Translations under genes and position numbers: made by a program
Shown here: positions 1 through 10,649 of the stretch, piece by piece
Numbering within the stretch: the stretch's first letter is position 1
Layout: each line of letters starts with the position of its first letter
Notes under the pieces: model-generated
What the model saw: only the letters and a program-made list of their open reading frames with translations
What the model was told of the DNA's origin: nothing
The model's database searches: none
Origin: Microbacterium salsuginis
GTDB lineage: Bacteria; Actinomycetota; Actinomycetes; Actinomycetales; Microbacteriaceae
Length of the DNA: 64,000 bases
Reading direction: 5' to 3'
Assembly: GCF_012524205.1 (NCBI RefSeq)
Contig: NZ_JABACI010000002.1
Span: 496,001 to 560,000 of the forward strand

Positions 1-901
1 CGAACACCTCGGCGGCGTCGCCGTCCATGCCCGGTAGGGCGTAGACGAACGGTGCGGCCGGCGGGTTGTCGGTCTCGCACTCGCTGGCCAGTCCCAGCGC
101 CCAGTTGGGGGCGGAGAACTGGATCGACGAACCCTCGCAGTAGGGCGTCCACGGCTCGGCGTTGTCGCCGTCCTTGGGCGCGACCGAGGCGGTCGTCATC
201 AGGTCCTGCACCTGCAGGAGGCCGGCGACCGACTCGTCCGAGCTCAGCTGCGCGTCCCACTCCTCGCCGTCCTGGACGGCGATCTCGCCGCCGTTCTCCC
301 AGATGAAGGGGAGAGCGTTGTACCAGTCCTGGCCGGCGAAGTAGATGCCCGACTTGCCGGGGTTGGCGGCGGCGAGCTCCTTCGCCTTCGCGATGTAGTC
401 GTCGAGCGTGGCCGGCGCCTCGGTGACGAAGGCCGGGTCGGCGAACACGACGCGAGCGCCGGCGTAGAGCGGCGGAGCGTAGAACGCCCCGTCGTACGAG
501 CCGGCCTCGACGAAGCCCGGCAGCAGGTCGTCGCCGCCGAGGTCTTCGTACATGTCGCTGAGGTCCAGCAGCGCGCCCACCGACGTGAAGGCGGGTGCCT
601 GGGTGTTGCCGAACTCGACCACGTCGGGGCTGTCGGAGCTCGACAGGCTCGTGGTCAGGCGGTCGACGAGGCCGTCCCAGCTCTGCTCCTCGATGGTGAG
701 GGTCGCGCCGGGGTTCTCCTCCTCGAAGGTCTCCTTGAGGTAGTCCCGTGCCTCCTGCGGCGTGTCGGTGCCGTTGAGCCACACGCGGATCTCGGCGCCT
801 TCGGTCTCGGACGAGGATCCGTCGTCACCGGCGCCGGCACAGCCGGCGAGCACGAGCGCAGAGGCGCCGAGGAGCGCCACAGCTCCGAGCGTCTTCTTCA
901 T
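1..901 (-). CDS. Sugar ABC transporter substrate-binding lipoprotein (3' part outside window)
   Basis: Reading from ATG at 901 down to the window edge gives about 300 residues without a stop, so the C-terminus lies outside. The N-terminus MKKTLGAVALLGASALVLAG-C is a lipoprotein signal with lipobox VLAGC, followed by a Ser/Gly/Asp-rich linker. The mature part (IRVWLNGTDTPQEARDYLKE, later DVVEFGNTQAPAFTSVGALL and PGKSGIYFAGQDWYNALPF) has the pattern of family 1 sugar-binding proteins, which deliver oligosaccharides to a membrane importer. The ribosome site is AAGGAAG, 6 nt before ATG. It is the first gene of an operon continuing leftward and sits 97 bp from a ROK regulator on the same strand, a usual arrangement for a sugar importer and its repressor. 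The substrate cannot be told from the sequence. Confidence 0.88.
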   Translation of the reverse strand, partial: MKKTLGAVALLGASALVLAGCAGAGDDGSSSETEGAEIRVWLNGTDTPQEARDYLKETFEEENPGATLTIEEQSWDGLVDRLTTSLSSSDSPDVVEFGNTQAPAFTSVGALLDLSDMYEDLGGDDLLPGFVEAGSYDGAFYAPPLYAGARVVFADPAFVTEAPATLDDYIAKAKELAAANPGKSGIYFAGQDWYNALPFIWENGGEIAVQDGEEWDAQLSSDESVAGLLQVQDLMTTASVAPKDGDNAEPWTPYCEGSSIQFSAPNWALGLASECETDNPPAAPFVYALPGMDGDAAEVF

Positions 902-998
902 GGTGTCTTCCTTTGTGTTCTCTTGGTGTTCGGCTGGGTCGGGTGACCCATCCGGGGGGTTGGGGGCCGAGGCCCCGCAGGAGGAGCGCCGCGCGGTG

Positions 999-2153
999 CT
1001 ACGACACTCCGAGCTGACCCGACAGGACCATGACCGCCGCGCCGCGCAGGACGATGTCCTGGCCTTGCTCGGTCATGCGCACCCGGACGGCGTCGTCCGC
1101 CGAGGGAGCGAGTGTGCGGGCACGCAGGGTCTCGACGGTCTGGTCCGCGAGGGATCCGCCGAGCAGTTCGGGGGGACCGGAGAGCACGATCTCCGAGACA
1201 TCGAGGGCGCCCACAACGGGAGCGAGCGCGATGCCGAGCCGCTCCCCCGCGTCGCGCAGCACGCCTTCACGGGCGTCGTCATCGGATGCTGCGGCCAGCC
1301 GCTTGCTGAGCGAAGGCACCGACAGCCACGCCTCGAGGCATCCCACTTTCCCGCACGCGCACTGCGGCCCGCCGTCGGTGCCGACCGTCACGTGGCCGAT
1401 CTCGCCCGCGGCGAATCGGCTGCCGCGCATCGGCTGGCCGGCTGCCAGCAGTCCGGAGCCCACACCGCGGCCGACTTTGACGAGAAGCACATCCTCGGCA
1501 GAGCCGCCGAAGGTGTACTCGGCCAAGACGGCGGCGTTCGCGTCGTTGGCGACGAGCACGGGCAGACCGAGCGCCTGACGGAGCGCGCCTTCGAGGTCGA
1601 ACCCGGCCCATCCGAAGTTCGGGGCGGTCACGATCACGCCGTGATCGTCGACGACGCCCGGCGTCCCGACGCCGATGCCGAGGACCGGGGCGTGGGAGTC
1701 CGCGACGAGTTCGCGCGCCAGCTCGACCACGGTCGCGACGAGATCCGATGCCGCCGGGACCGGCACCTCGCGCCGCGCGACGATGTCGCCGTCCAGCGTG
1801 AGGACTGCGCCGATGAAGGTGTCGCTTCCCGACAGGTCCAGCCCGACGATGCGGTGCCCGGCACGGTCGAGGTCGACCAGGATCGCCGGCTTGCCGGGTC
1901 CGGAGGCCTCGCGCACGCCCATTTCGGCGACGAATCCGTCAGCGATCAGCTCGGCGATCAAGTCCGAGATCGTGACGCGCGTCAGTCCGGTCTCGCGTGA
2001 GAGATCGGCGCGGCTCATCGCGCCCTGGTGGAACAGCGTCTGCAGCAGGAGCGAGCGATTGTGACCGCGCGCGTGCTCGGGCAGGACCTTCGCACCCTGG
2101 CGGAGCGTGCGTCCGGGAGCGAAGGCGCTGCGCGTGCCGGCGTTGGTGACCAT
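999..2153 (-). CDS. ROK family transcriptional regulator (NagC/XylR type)
   Basis: 384 residues. Residues ~30-90 form a winged helix-turn-helix (LLLQTLFHQGAMSRADLSRE, then LTRVTISDLIAELIADGFV). The rest is a ROK sugar-kinase-like fold with VGLDLSGSDTFIGAV, GVGTPGVVDDHG and the zinc-site signature CACGKVGCLE. Proteins of this build repress sugar transport and catabolic genes and release DNA on binding a sugar or sugar phosphate. The gene lies upstream of, and on the same strand as, the solute-binding protein at 1-901, its likely target. A 25-bp near-palindrome starts 2 bp before the start codon, suggesting autoregulation. No good ribosome site precedes the ATG, so the transcript may be leaderless or the true start may lie slightly further in. 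Confidence 0.85.
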   Translation of the reverse strand: MVTNAGTRSAFAPGRTLRQGAKVLPEHARGHNRSLLLQTLFHQGAMSRADLSRETGLTRVTISDLIAELIADGFVAEMGVREASGPGKPAILVDLDRAGHRIVGLDLSGSDTFIGAVLTLDGDIVARREVPVPAASDLVATVVELARELVADSHAPVLGIGVGTPGVVDDHGVIVTAPNFGWAGFDLEGALRQALGLPVLVANDANAAVLAEYTFGGSAEDVLLVKVGRGVGSGLLAAGQPMRGSRFAAGEIGHVTVGTDGGPQCACGKVGCLEAWLSVPSLSKRLAAASDDDAREGVLRDAGERLGIALAPVVGALDVSEIVLSGPPELLGGSLADQTVETLRARTLAPSADDAVRVRMTEQGQDIVLRGAAVMVLSGQLGVS

Positions 2154-2154
2154 G

Positions 2155-2179
2155 TTTGTTAGTAGACCTTACGAACAAA
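2155..2179. promoter_or_regulatory. Palindromic operator abutting the ROK regulator start
   Basis: The arms TTTGTTAGT and ACGAACAAA (8 of 9 pairs match) are separated by 7 bp. The element begins 2 bp upstream of the ROK regulator ATG, in the only AT-rich stretch nearby, so it would overlap that gene's promoter. It is most simply read as the regulator's own binding site. It could also serve the lipoprotein gene at 2297 on the other strand. Confidence 0.55.
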
Positions 2180-2296
2180 CAATCCGCAAGCCCCGTTCCC
2201 CGACTTCAGCGGGGTCTTTACCGAACCGTTACGAGCTCGCGACCGCGCGACGGGAGCACCCGTTGCCGCATTCACGGGGTCGCTTACAGTGGAGCC

Positions 2297-2797
2297 ATGA
2301 GCACGACTCCGCCGCGCCGTGGCGCCGCCGGCCGCCGCCTGGCCACTCTCGCACTCGCGGGTGCGGCGCTGCTCGGGCTGACCGCGTGCAGCGGCATCCC
2401 GTTCGTCTCGCAGACCGCGTCGCCGTCCCGCAGCAGTGCTCCGACCGTCGAGGACGAACCCGGCGACAGCGGTCAGTCGACCGCGGATGCGTGCGCACTG
2501 GTGGAGGACACGATCGCGCAGGCGACGGACGAATTCGCGAACATCTCGAGCGAGGACCCGACGGCGGTGATCGACGCCATGCAGGCGGCCGGACAGCGCA
2601 TCGCCGAGGCATCCGCCGCCATCACGAACGACGAAGTCGCCGCCTTGCTGCCCCCGCTTCAGGGGATGTTCGAGCAGGTCGCCGACGTGATGGGCGCGAT
2701 CGGCCAGGGCGATGTCGCCCGGATCGCCGAGGTCGAGGAGCTCGGAACGAGCTTCCAGCAGGCGATCGAAGAATTCCAGGCGGTCTGCGCCCCCTGA
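2297..2797 (+). CDS. Small secreted lipoprotein of unknown function
   Basis: 166 residues. The ATG at 2297 is preceded by TACAGT (2285-2290) and a 6-nt gap, which fits a leaderless promoter; GGAG also lies 2 nt before ATG. The N-terminus has a twin-Arg-like basic stretch (RRGAAGRRLA), a hydrophobic segment and the lipobox LTAC, so the protein should be lipid-anchored outside the membrane. A Ser/Pro/Glu linker follows. The mature region from about residue 58 is predicted helical and has two cysteines (DACALVEDTIAQ near its start and QAVCAP at the end) that could form a disulfide. I do not recognise the family. It is divergent from the ROK gene and followed after 91 bp by the L,D-transpeptidase, so an envelope role is possible but unproven. 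Confidence 0.75.
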   Translation: MSTTPPRRGAAGRRLATLALAGAALLGLTACSGIPFVSQTASPSRSSAPTVEDEPGDSGQSTADACALVEDTIAQATDEFANISSEDPTAVIDAMQAAGQRIAEASAAITNDEVAALLPPLQGMFEQVADVMGAIGQGDVARIAEVEELGTSFQQAIEEFQAVCAP

Positions 2798-2888
2798 CCT
2801 GGGGAAAGGTGTGACCTAGCCGTAATCCACGGACCGCCCGCGTCCCTTACCATAGTGACTGACGTTGCTCATGCCGGGGGGTGAAGAC

Positions 2889-4400
2889 GTGACGGATCTC
2901 GCCACCAAGCCGAACGCCGACGAGGCGTCGAACGGCGATGCCGCCGACGGTGTCGCCGAGCAGGCGACCGCCGATCTCGCCCTCACCGAAGACGCCCCCA
3001 CGGGCGACGGGCCCGCCTCGCCGACGTACGCGTGGGCACCACCCGAGCCGCAGCCGAAGAAGCATCGCACCGCGATGTGGATCGGGATCGGCGCCGGTGC
3101 CGCGGCGGCCGCCGCGATCGTGGCCGCGTCGCTCATCCTGATCGCTCCCGGAACGACCGTCGCCGGGGTCCCGGTGGGCTGGCTCACCCCGGGCGCGGCG
3201 GCCGACGCCATCGAGCAGCGCCTCGCCGAGACCACGATCGTCCTCTCCGGCGACGGCGTCGAGGCCGAGGTCACCGGCGCCGATCTGGGCGCCTCGGTCG
3301 ACGCGCGCGCCATGGCCGACGCAGCCTTCGCCGCGCACCCGATGTGGAACCCCACTGCCTGGTTCGCCGCACCCATCGAGGCCGAGGTCACGCTCGACAC
3401 CGAAGCGGCGACAGAGGCCCTGCGCGCTGCCGCGCCAGACCTCTACACCGATCCCGTCGATGCGACGCTCGCGTTCGACTCCGCCAGCGCCACGTATGTC
3501 GTGACCCCCGCCCTGCTCGGCACCGGGATCGACGTGGCCGCCGTGCAGCAGGCCGTGCAGAACGCCTTCGATGCCGGCGGCATGAGCGTCGAGTTCGACG
3601 TCGTGCCGGCCGAGATCGAAGCTGCGATCCCCACCCCCGCCGCCGAAGCGACGGCCGGTCAGCTCAACAGCATGCTGGACACGGTCGGCTTCTACATCGG
3701 CGAAGAGCGCACGGTTCCGGTCGATCGCGCCGTCGCCGCGTCCTGGCTCACGATCACGCCCGCTCCCGCGGAAGGCGCCTTCGAGATCACCGCCGATGCG
3801 GCGGCGATCCAGCCCGTCGTCGACGGGCTCGCCGCGGCCGTCAACCGGGCGCCCGAGAACGCGCTCGTGATCACGAACAGCGCCGGGCGGGTGCTGCGCA
3901 CCGAGGCCGCCGGGCAGAGCGGCCGCGAGCTCGGCGACACGCAGAGCGTCGCGGACGACTTCGCGACGCAGCTCAGCAGCGGAGACGCCTCGTTCGATCT
4001 GCCCGTCAACGAGGTGCCGGTCACGACTGTCTCGCTCGCCCGCCGCATCGAGGTCGACCTCGGTGACCAGCGCGCGTACCTGTTCGAGAACGAGAGCCTC
4101 ATCGGCTCCTACGTGATCTCTTCTGGCCTCTCGGACACCCCGACGCCCACGGGCAACTTCACCGTGAACGGGTACTCGCGCCAGCAGAGCATGGGGTGCT
4201 TCGAAGGCGCGCCGTACTGCGTCCGCGACGTCCCCTGGGTCACGTGGTTCGCGCCCGACATCGGATTCCACGGCGCCAACAGCCTGCGCTCGTCGCTCGG
4301 ATACCCCCAGAGTCACGGCTGCGTGAACATGTGGGACGCGCAGGCGAAGTTCGTCTACGACTGGAGCGCGATGGGAACCGAGGTCTGGGTCCACCACTGA
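2889..4400 (+). CDS. L,D-transpeptidase (YkuD) with peptidoglycan-binding-like domain
   Basis: 503 residues from GTG at 2889, chosen because GGGGGGTGAAG lies just upstream; an in-frame ATG at 2865 has no ribosome site. A disordered cytoplasmic part of ~60 residues (Ala/Asp/Pro-rich, ending PKKHRTAMW) precedes one membrane helix ([20 protein letters not shown]). The extracellular part has repeated 'putative peptidoglycan binding' modules (~residues 100-370) and a C-terminal YkuD domain with the catalytic motif SHGCVNM, Cys about 478, preceded by [10 protein letters not shown]. Such enzymes make 3-3 cross-links in peptidoglycan or attach proteins to it. The order anchor, spacer domain, catalytic domain is typical of actinobacterial enzymes. 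The gene is monocistronic and ends at a large palindrome. Confidence 0.92.
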   Translation: MTDLATKPNADEASNGDAADGVAEQATADLALTEDAPTGDGPASPTYAWAPPEPQPKKHRTAMWIGIGAGAAAAAAIVAASLILIAPGTTVAGVPVGWLTPGAAADAIEQRLAETTIVLSGDGVEAEVTGADLGASVDARAMADAAFAAHPMWNPTAWFAAPIEAEVTLDTEAATEALRAAAPDLYTDPVDATLAFDSASATYVVTPALLGTGIDVAAVQQAVQNAFDAGGMSVEFDVVPAEIEAAIPTPAAEATAGQLNSMLDTVGFYIGEERTVPVDRAVAASWLTITPAPAEGAFEITADAAAIQPVVDGLAAAVNRAPENALVITNSAGRVLRTEAAGQSGRELGDTQSVADDFATQLSSGDASFDLPVNEVPVTTVSLARRIEVDLGDQRAYLFENESLIGSYVISSGLSDTPTPTGNFTVNGYSRQQSMGCFEGAPYCVRDVPWVTWFAPDIGFHGANSLRSSLGYPQSHGCVNMWDAQAKFVYDWSAMGTEVWVHH

Positions 4401-4412
4401 CCCGCGCCCCCA

Positions 4413-4522
4413 CGACAGAGAAGAAGAGCGGATGCCGAGGCTGGGCCCACGCGCCCGGGGGCTCCGGGCGACGCGCCAGCGGCGCCTGGAGGGGGCGTGG
4501 GGACCGCTCTTCTTCTCTGTCG
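4413..4522. terminator. Large nested palindrome between convergent genes, probable two-way terminator
   Basis: The arms CGACAGAGAAGAAGAGCGG (4413-4431) and their exact complement (4504-4522) give a 19-bp perfect outer stem. The 72-bp interior contains two further perfect stems, CCCACGC/GCGTGGG (4446-4452 / 4495-4501) and CGCCCGG/CCGGGCG (4452-4458 / 4464-4470). It fills the space between the convergent L,D-transpeptidase and icd genes, so a bidirectional terminator is the simplest role. The length and nesting are unusual for that, and it may instead be a dispersed palindromic repeat. Confidence 0.6.
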
Positions 4523-4536
4523 GGCTTCCTGGTCTC

Positions 4537-6768
<2,232 letters not shown>

Positions 6769-6816
6769 CTGGAATCCTTCGTACGGGTCGGCCGACAGCC
6801 TATCGCACGGGGCCGA

Positions 6817-6840
6817 AGATATCTCGACGTCAAGATATCT
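6817..6840. promoter_or_regulatory. 24-bp palindrome upstream of icd (candidate TCA-gene operator)
   Basis: The half sites AGATATCTCGAC and GTCAAGATATCT pair at 11 of 12 positions, in a window where AT-rich palindromes are rare. The core TCTCGACGTCAAGATATC recurs upstream of sucC (62959-62976) with one base changed. It lies between icd (minus) and the GNAT gene (plus), 49 bp from the icd start and 74 bp from the GNAT start. The two occurrences before TCA-cycle genes suggest a shared regulator, whose identity I cannot name. Confidence 0.6.
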
Positions 6841-6913
6841 CGCCCGATGAACTCCGTGTGAAACCGTGACCTCGGCGATGCCGGATGTCGCCATCCGGGC
6901 TAGCCTGTGCTTC

Positions 6914-7366
6914 ATGGGTGATCTGCGACTCGTCGAACTGTCCGCCAGCACGATCGTGGCGGTCAACAACATGTCGCTCAAACCCGGCCAGGAGCAGTTC
7001 CTCGCACCGGTCAGTTACGGCGTGGCCGCGACCGTGGTCAATCCGCAGACGACGTGGCAGCGGGTGGTCCTGGACGGCGAAGAGGTGGTCGGTTTCGTGA
7101 GCGCGAACTTCGACCCCGAAGAGACGCAGGAACACTTCCGGTCCGTGCTCTGGCGCATCAACGTGGACGCCGACGACCAGGGCCGCGGCGTCGGCCGATT
7201 CGCCGTCGCCGGCCTCCTCGAAGAGGCCCGCAACCGCGGCATGGACCACGTCGACGTCATCTACGAGGCCGGCGAAGACGGCCCCGAGGCATTCTTCCGT
7301 CGTGTGGGCTTCACTCCGGTGGGTGAGACCGAGTACGGTGAGGTCATCGCGGAGATCCGTCTGTAA
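6914..7366 (+). CDS. GNAT family N-acetyltransferase (spermidine/diamine acetyltransferase-like)
   Basis: 150 residues from ATG at 6914. TAGCCT at 6901-6906 with a 7-nt gap fits a leaderless start. The GNAT fold is visible as an N-terminal strand ([17 protein letters not shown]), a central [16 protein letters not shown], the acetyl-CoA loop with an Arg/Gly-rich motif near residue 90 ([20 protein letters not shown]) and the C-terminal [20 protein letters not shown]. The opening LSLKPGQE-like sequence ([18 protein letters not shown]) is typical of small polyamine or diamine acetyltransferases, but the substrate is not determined by these motifs. The gene is divergent from icd and alone on its strand until the esterase at 7540. 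Confidence 0.85.
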   Translation: MGDLRLVELSASTIVAVNNMSLKPGQEQFLAPVSYGVAATVVNPQTTWQRVVLDGEEVVGFVSANFDPEETQEHFRSVLWRINVDADDQGRGVGRFAVAGLLEEARNRGMDHVDVIYEAGEDGPEAFFRRVGFTPVGETEYGEVIAEIRL

Positions 7367-7527
7367 TCCAGATACCCGTCAGACCTGACGTCTCCGCACG
7401 GATCACCCTGTTGCCGGGGTTTCTCGAGACCGGCGGCGGGGCCTCGAATACCCCTCCCCCATCGAGGCCTCGTCGCCCTCGGATTTCGTCGCGCTTCGGA
7501 ATCGGAATCGGCCCCGCCGCGAGCCGC

Positions 7528-7533
7528 TAGGGT
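7528..7533 (+). promoter_or_regulatory. -10 box of a leaderless promoter for the CE7 esterase
   Basis: TAGGGT is followed by exactly 6 nt and then the GTG start at 7540. No ribosome site lies between. The same spacing recurs at many other genes in this window. The rest of the 173-bp gap from 7367 shows no other feature that I can support. Confidence 0.5.
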
Positions 7534-7539
7534 AAGCGC

Positions 7540-8505
7540 GTGCCGAGATTCGACCTTCCCCTCGCTGAGCTTGAGCAGTACTCCCCCGTCGTCCGGGAGC
7601 CCGCCGACTTCGACGACTTCTGGTCGTCGACGATCGCCGAGGCGAGGCGGCAGGATGCCCCGCCCGAGGTGGTGCCGGCCGACACTTCGCTCAGGCTGCT
7701 CGAAGTCTTCGACGTCACGTTCCCCGGCTTCGCCGGTGAGCCGGTCAAGGCCTGGCTCACGCGGCCGGCGGGCGTCGAGGGTCCGCTCCCGGCGGTCGTC
7801 GAGTTCAACGGCTACGGCGGCGGACGCGGCCTGCCGGGCGAGCGACTCGGCTGGGCGGCCGCGGGTTACGTCCACCTGTTCATGGACACGCGTGGCCAGG
7901 GCTCGATGTGGGGCTCGGGCGGGCAGACTCCCGACCCGCACGGCTCCGGCCCGGCGTCTGCGGGCTTCATGACCCGCGGCATCCAGGATCCCGCCACCTA
8001 CTACTACCGCCGAGTCTTCACCGATGCGGTGCGCGCGGTCGACGCGGTCCGCAGCCTGCCCGGCGTCGACGCGGACCGTGTGTCGGTCTGCGGCGGCAGC
8101 CAGGGCGGCGGCATCGCGCTGGCCGCCGGCGCGCTGAGCGACGGACTTGTCGCCGTCATGCCGGACGTCCCGTTCCTGTGCCACTTCGAGCGGTCGGTGG
8201 GGCTCACCGACTCGGACCCCTACCAGGAGGTCGTGCGCTACCTCGCGGTGCACCGCGGGGCCGGCGAGCGCGTGTTCGAGACGCTTTCGTACTTCGACGG
8301 CGCGAACATGGCGAAGCGGGCGGATGCCTCGGCACTCTTCTCCGTCGCGCTCATGGACACCGTCTGCCCGCCGTCGACCGTGTACGCGGCGTACAACCGC
8401 TACGCCGGGCCGAAGCAGATCGAGGTGTACACGCACAACAACCACGAGGGCGGCCAGGCGTACCAGTGGGCGGCGCAGGCGCGGTTCCTCGCCGACCTGT
8501 TGTAG
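7540..8505 (+). CDS. Acetyl xylan esterase / cephalosporin-C deacetylase (CE7 family)
   Basis: 321 residues, the standard CE7 length. The enzyme removes O-acetyl groups from short plant-polysaccharide oligosaccharides and acts in the cytoplasm; no signal peptide is present. The fold is alpha/beta-hydrolase with the CE7 signatures RGQGS (118-122) and GGSQGG (185-190). The likely triad is Ser187, Asp273 (in ALMDTVCPPST) and His302 (in HNNHEGG). The N-terminus PRFDLPLAELEQYSPVVREP and the block FNGYGGGRGLPGERLGWAAAGY are typical. Its 3' end nearly meets the alpha-galactosidase gene (14 bp). With the galactomannan genes alongside, a role in deacetylating imported acetyl-mannan or xylan oligosaccharides is a reasonable inference. 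Confidence 0.93.
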   Translation: MPRFDLPLAELEQYSPVVREPADFDDFWSSTIAEARRQDAPPEVVPADTSLRLLEVFDVTFPGFAGEPVKAWLTRPAGVEGPLPAVVEFNGYGGGRGLPGERLGWAAAGYVHLFMDTRGQGSMWGSGGQTPDPHGSGPASAGFMTRGIQDPATYYYRRVFTDAVRAVDAVRSLPGVDADRVSVCGGSQGGGIALAAGALSDGLVAVMPDVPFLCHFERSVGLTDSDPYQEVVRYLAVHRGAGERVFETLSYFDGANMAKRADASALFSVALMDTVCPPSTVYAAYNRYAGPKQIEVYTHNNHEGGQAYQWAAQARFLADLL

Positions 8506-8519
8506 TCCCGCGGGATCGT

Positions 8520-10649
8520 TCAGATCGCCTCGAGGTGCAGCACGAACGCCTGCAGCGGCCACAGCGTGGGCAGCTGGAGACCGACCTCGGAGAGCACAGC
8601 CCCCGGCAGTTCGATCTCGCCGGCGCCGAACCACTCGGGCGCGATCCAGCCGTGCCTGGCGTCGCCGATCTCGCGGCGGACTCGCACGCGGTACCGACGA
8701 TCACGGTCCAGCCCGGGAATCCGCAGTCGCTCGGCACGGGCGTCCTGCAGGCTCGCCACCGTCGCCACGACGACGACCGCCGCATCCTGGCCCACGAAGC
8801 CCGTAGCCCGCCAAGCATTGTCGCGCAGTTCCGGATGCACGACCCTGCCGGTGTGGACGACCGGTCGCAGCTCTTTGTAGAGCTTCGCGAAGCGCCCGAT
8901 GGCGGCGGTCTCTTCCTCATCGCACGACAGGATGTCCCACTCGAACCCCGCTGATCCCATCAGGCTGGTCGCCATCCGGTACGACAGCGCGGTCGTGCGC
9001 CCCGACGAGTGCGAGGTCGTGGGCCCGACGTGCGCGCCGACCAGTTCGGGTGGCAGCAGCAGGCCGGTCCAGCGCTGGATATCCTGCCGCTCCACGGGAT
9101 CGTTCGAGTCGCTCGCCCACACCCGGTCGGTGAACGCGAGGATTCCGAGGTCCGTGCGTGCGCCGCCGCTCGAGCACGACTCGATCTCCAGCGCCGGATG
9201 CCGGGTCTTCAGCTCGCGCAGCAGCGCGTAGACCGCGATCATCTGCGCGTGGCCGCCGGGCCTGCCGGCATGCACGCTCTCGACGAGATCGCGATTGTGG
9301 TCCCATTTGATGAAGTCGATGCCGAGTTCGTTCACGAGGGCATCGATCTGGCCGAGCACGTGGGCGTAGGCGCCGGGGTCGGCGAGGTTCAGCACGTACT
9401 GCTGGCGCCACGAGAGCGACGCGGGGTGCTCGAGGTGCCCCGGGTCATGCAGCAGCCACTCGGGGTGCGCCCGGGCGACGTCCGAATCGAGACTGACCAT
9501 CTCGGGCTCGAACCACAGACCGAACTGCATGCCGAGCGCGTGCACCCGGTCGGCGAGCGGCGTGAGCCCCTCGGGCCACACCGTGCGGTCGACGACCCAG
9601 TCGCCGAGGCTGGTGGAGTCGTCGCGACGACCGAGGAACCATCCGTCGTCGAGCACGAACCGCTCGATGCCCACCTCCGCGGCCCGCTCGGCGAGCGCGG
9701 TGAGCCGTGCCGGATCGTGGTCGAAATACACCGCCTCCCACGTGTTCAGGACGAGCGGCCGGGGCGAGGACGGATGCTGCGGCCGCGCACGCAGCCACGT
9801 GTGCACGCGTGCCGCGAAGCCGTCGAGGCCGTCGGTCGAGTGGACGAACGCAGCCCGGGGCGCGCGGTACTCCTCTCCCGGAACCAGCCGGATCTCACCG
9901 GGACGCAGCAGCTCGCCTGCCCCGATCAGGGTCACGGCGTCGGTGACGCGGTCCAGCCGCACGGTGAGGTCGCTCGACCACGCGAGGTGCACGCCCCACA
10001 GCTCGCCGGCACCCCAGCGCGGTTCGCCGATCGAGGCGATCGCGGCGACGGGGTTGTCGTGACCCGGACGGCCCCGGCGGGACTGTCGGACGGTCGCGCC
10101 GGCGGGCATGGCCGTGACGACGGGCCGCTTCTCGCGCGCCCAACGGCCGTCGAAGGTGAGCAGGGAGTCCGTCGTCGACGGCACCGGCAGGGTGGCCTCG
10201 AGCCAGTCGACGTCGACGGGCGCCGCATCCTGCTCGCCCTGGTGGACGAGTGCGTGCTCGACCCAGACCACGCCGCCGGCCTCGACCCCGATCGAGATCG
10301 TGAGGAGCAGGCCGGATGCCTCGTCCCGCGCGTCCACCCGCAACCGGTCCTCACCTTCCTCCGTCCCGGTCACGACCCAGCGCGGGTGGTGCACGATGCC
10401 GCCACGGCGCAATTGCATCCCGGGGCGACCCGACCAGCCGTCGCCCTCCTGCGGTGCCAGCGAGAGCTGCCACGCGGCATCGAGGGTCCCGGGAGGGCTC
10501 TGCCGGCTGAGGGCGGACGCAAGCGCGTCGAGGTCGATGCCTGCGCTCACGGCGCCTCCCCAGTGCAGCACATGCGGCAGGGCATCGCCCATCTGTGCGA
10601 TGAGCAGGGCGACGCCGTCGCGCTCGAGGTGGAAGAGACGTCGGGTCAT
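8520..10649 (-). CDS. Alpha-galactosidase (GH36)
   Basis: 709 residues from ATG at 10649, with GAGGAAC 5 nt upstream. The upstream LacI stop codon overlaps this ATG (ATGA). The GH36 layout is clear: an N-terminal beta domain (~1-320), then the barrel with LNTWEAVYFDHDP, FVLDDGWFLGRRDD, FGLWFEPEMVS, FIKWDHNRDL (nucleophile Asp450), ESCSSGGARTDLGIL and WASDSNDP (acid/base Asp514), then a C-terminal beta domain. No signal peptide, so it cleaves terminal alpha-1,6-galactose from imported oligosaccharides inside the cell. It forms an operon with the LacI regulator and is divergent from a mannan-degradation operon, which points to galactomanno-oligosaccharides as substrate. Confidence 0.95.
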   Translation of the reverse strand: MTRRLFHLERDGVALLIAQMGDALPHVLHWGGAVSAGIDLDALASALSRQSPPGTLDAAWQLSLAPQEGDGWSGRPGMQLRRGGIVHHPRWVVTGTEEGEDRLRVDARDEASGLLLTISIGVEAGGVVWVEHALVHQGEQDAAPVDVDWLEATLPVPSTTDSLLTFDGRWAREKRPVVTAMPAGATVRQSRRGRPGHDNPVAAIASIGEPRWGAGELWGVHLAWSSDLTVRLDRVTDAVTLIGAGELLRPGEIRLVPGEEYRAPRAAFVHSTDGLDGFAARVHTWLRARPQHPSSPRPLVLNTWEAVYFDHDPARLTALAERAAEVGIERFVLDDGWFLGRRDDSTSLGDWVVDRTVWPEGLTPLADRVHALGMQFGLWFEPEMVSLDSDVARAHPEWLLHDPGHLEHPASLSWRQQYVLNLADPGAYAHVLGQIDALVNELGIDFIKWDHNRDLVESVHAGRPGGHAQMIAVYALLRELKTRHPALEIESCSSGGARTDLGILAFTDRVWASDSNDPVERQDIQRWTGLLLPPELVGAHVGPTTSHSSGRTTALSYRMATSLMGSAGFEWDILSCDEEETAAIGRFAKLYKELRPVVHTGRVVHPELRDNAWRATGFVGQDAAVVVVATVASLQDARAERLRIPGLDRDRRYRVRVRREIGDARHGWIAPEWFGAGEIELPGAVLSEVGLQLPTLWPLQAFVLHLEAI

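Noticed and set aside
902..998. A second ROK operator in front of the binding protein gene
   Set aside because: GAACACAAAG resembles one half of the ROK palindrome only loosely and has no second arm.
2865..2888. ATG at 2865 as start of the L,D-transpeptidase
   Set aside because: No ribosome site there, while GTG at 2889 follows GGGGGGTGAAG at proper distance.
6769..6981. N-terminal extension of isocitrate dehydrogenase to 6981
   Set aside because: It would run through the palindromic operator and across the divergent gene start, and has no similarity to the family N-terminus.
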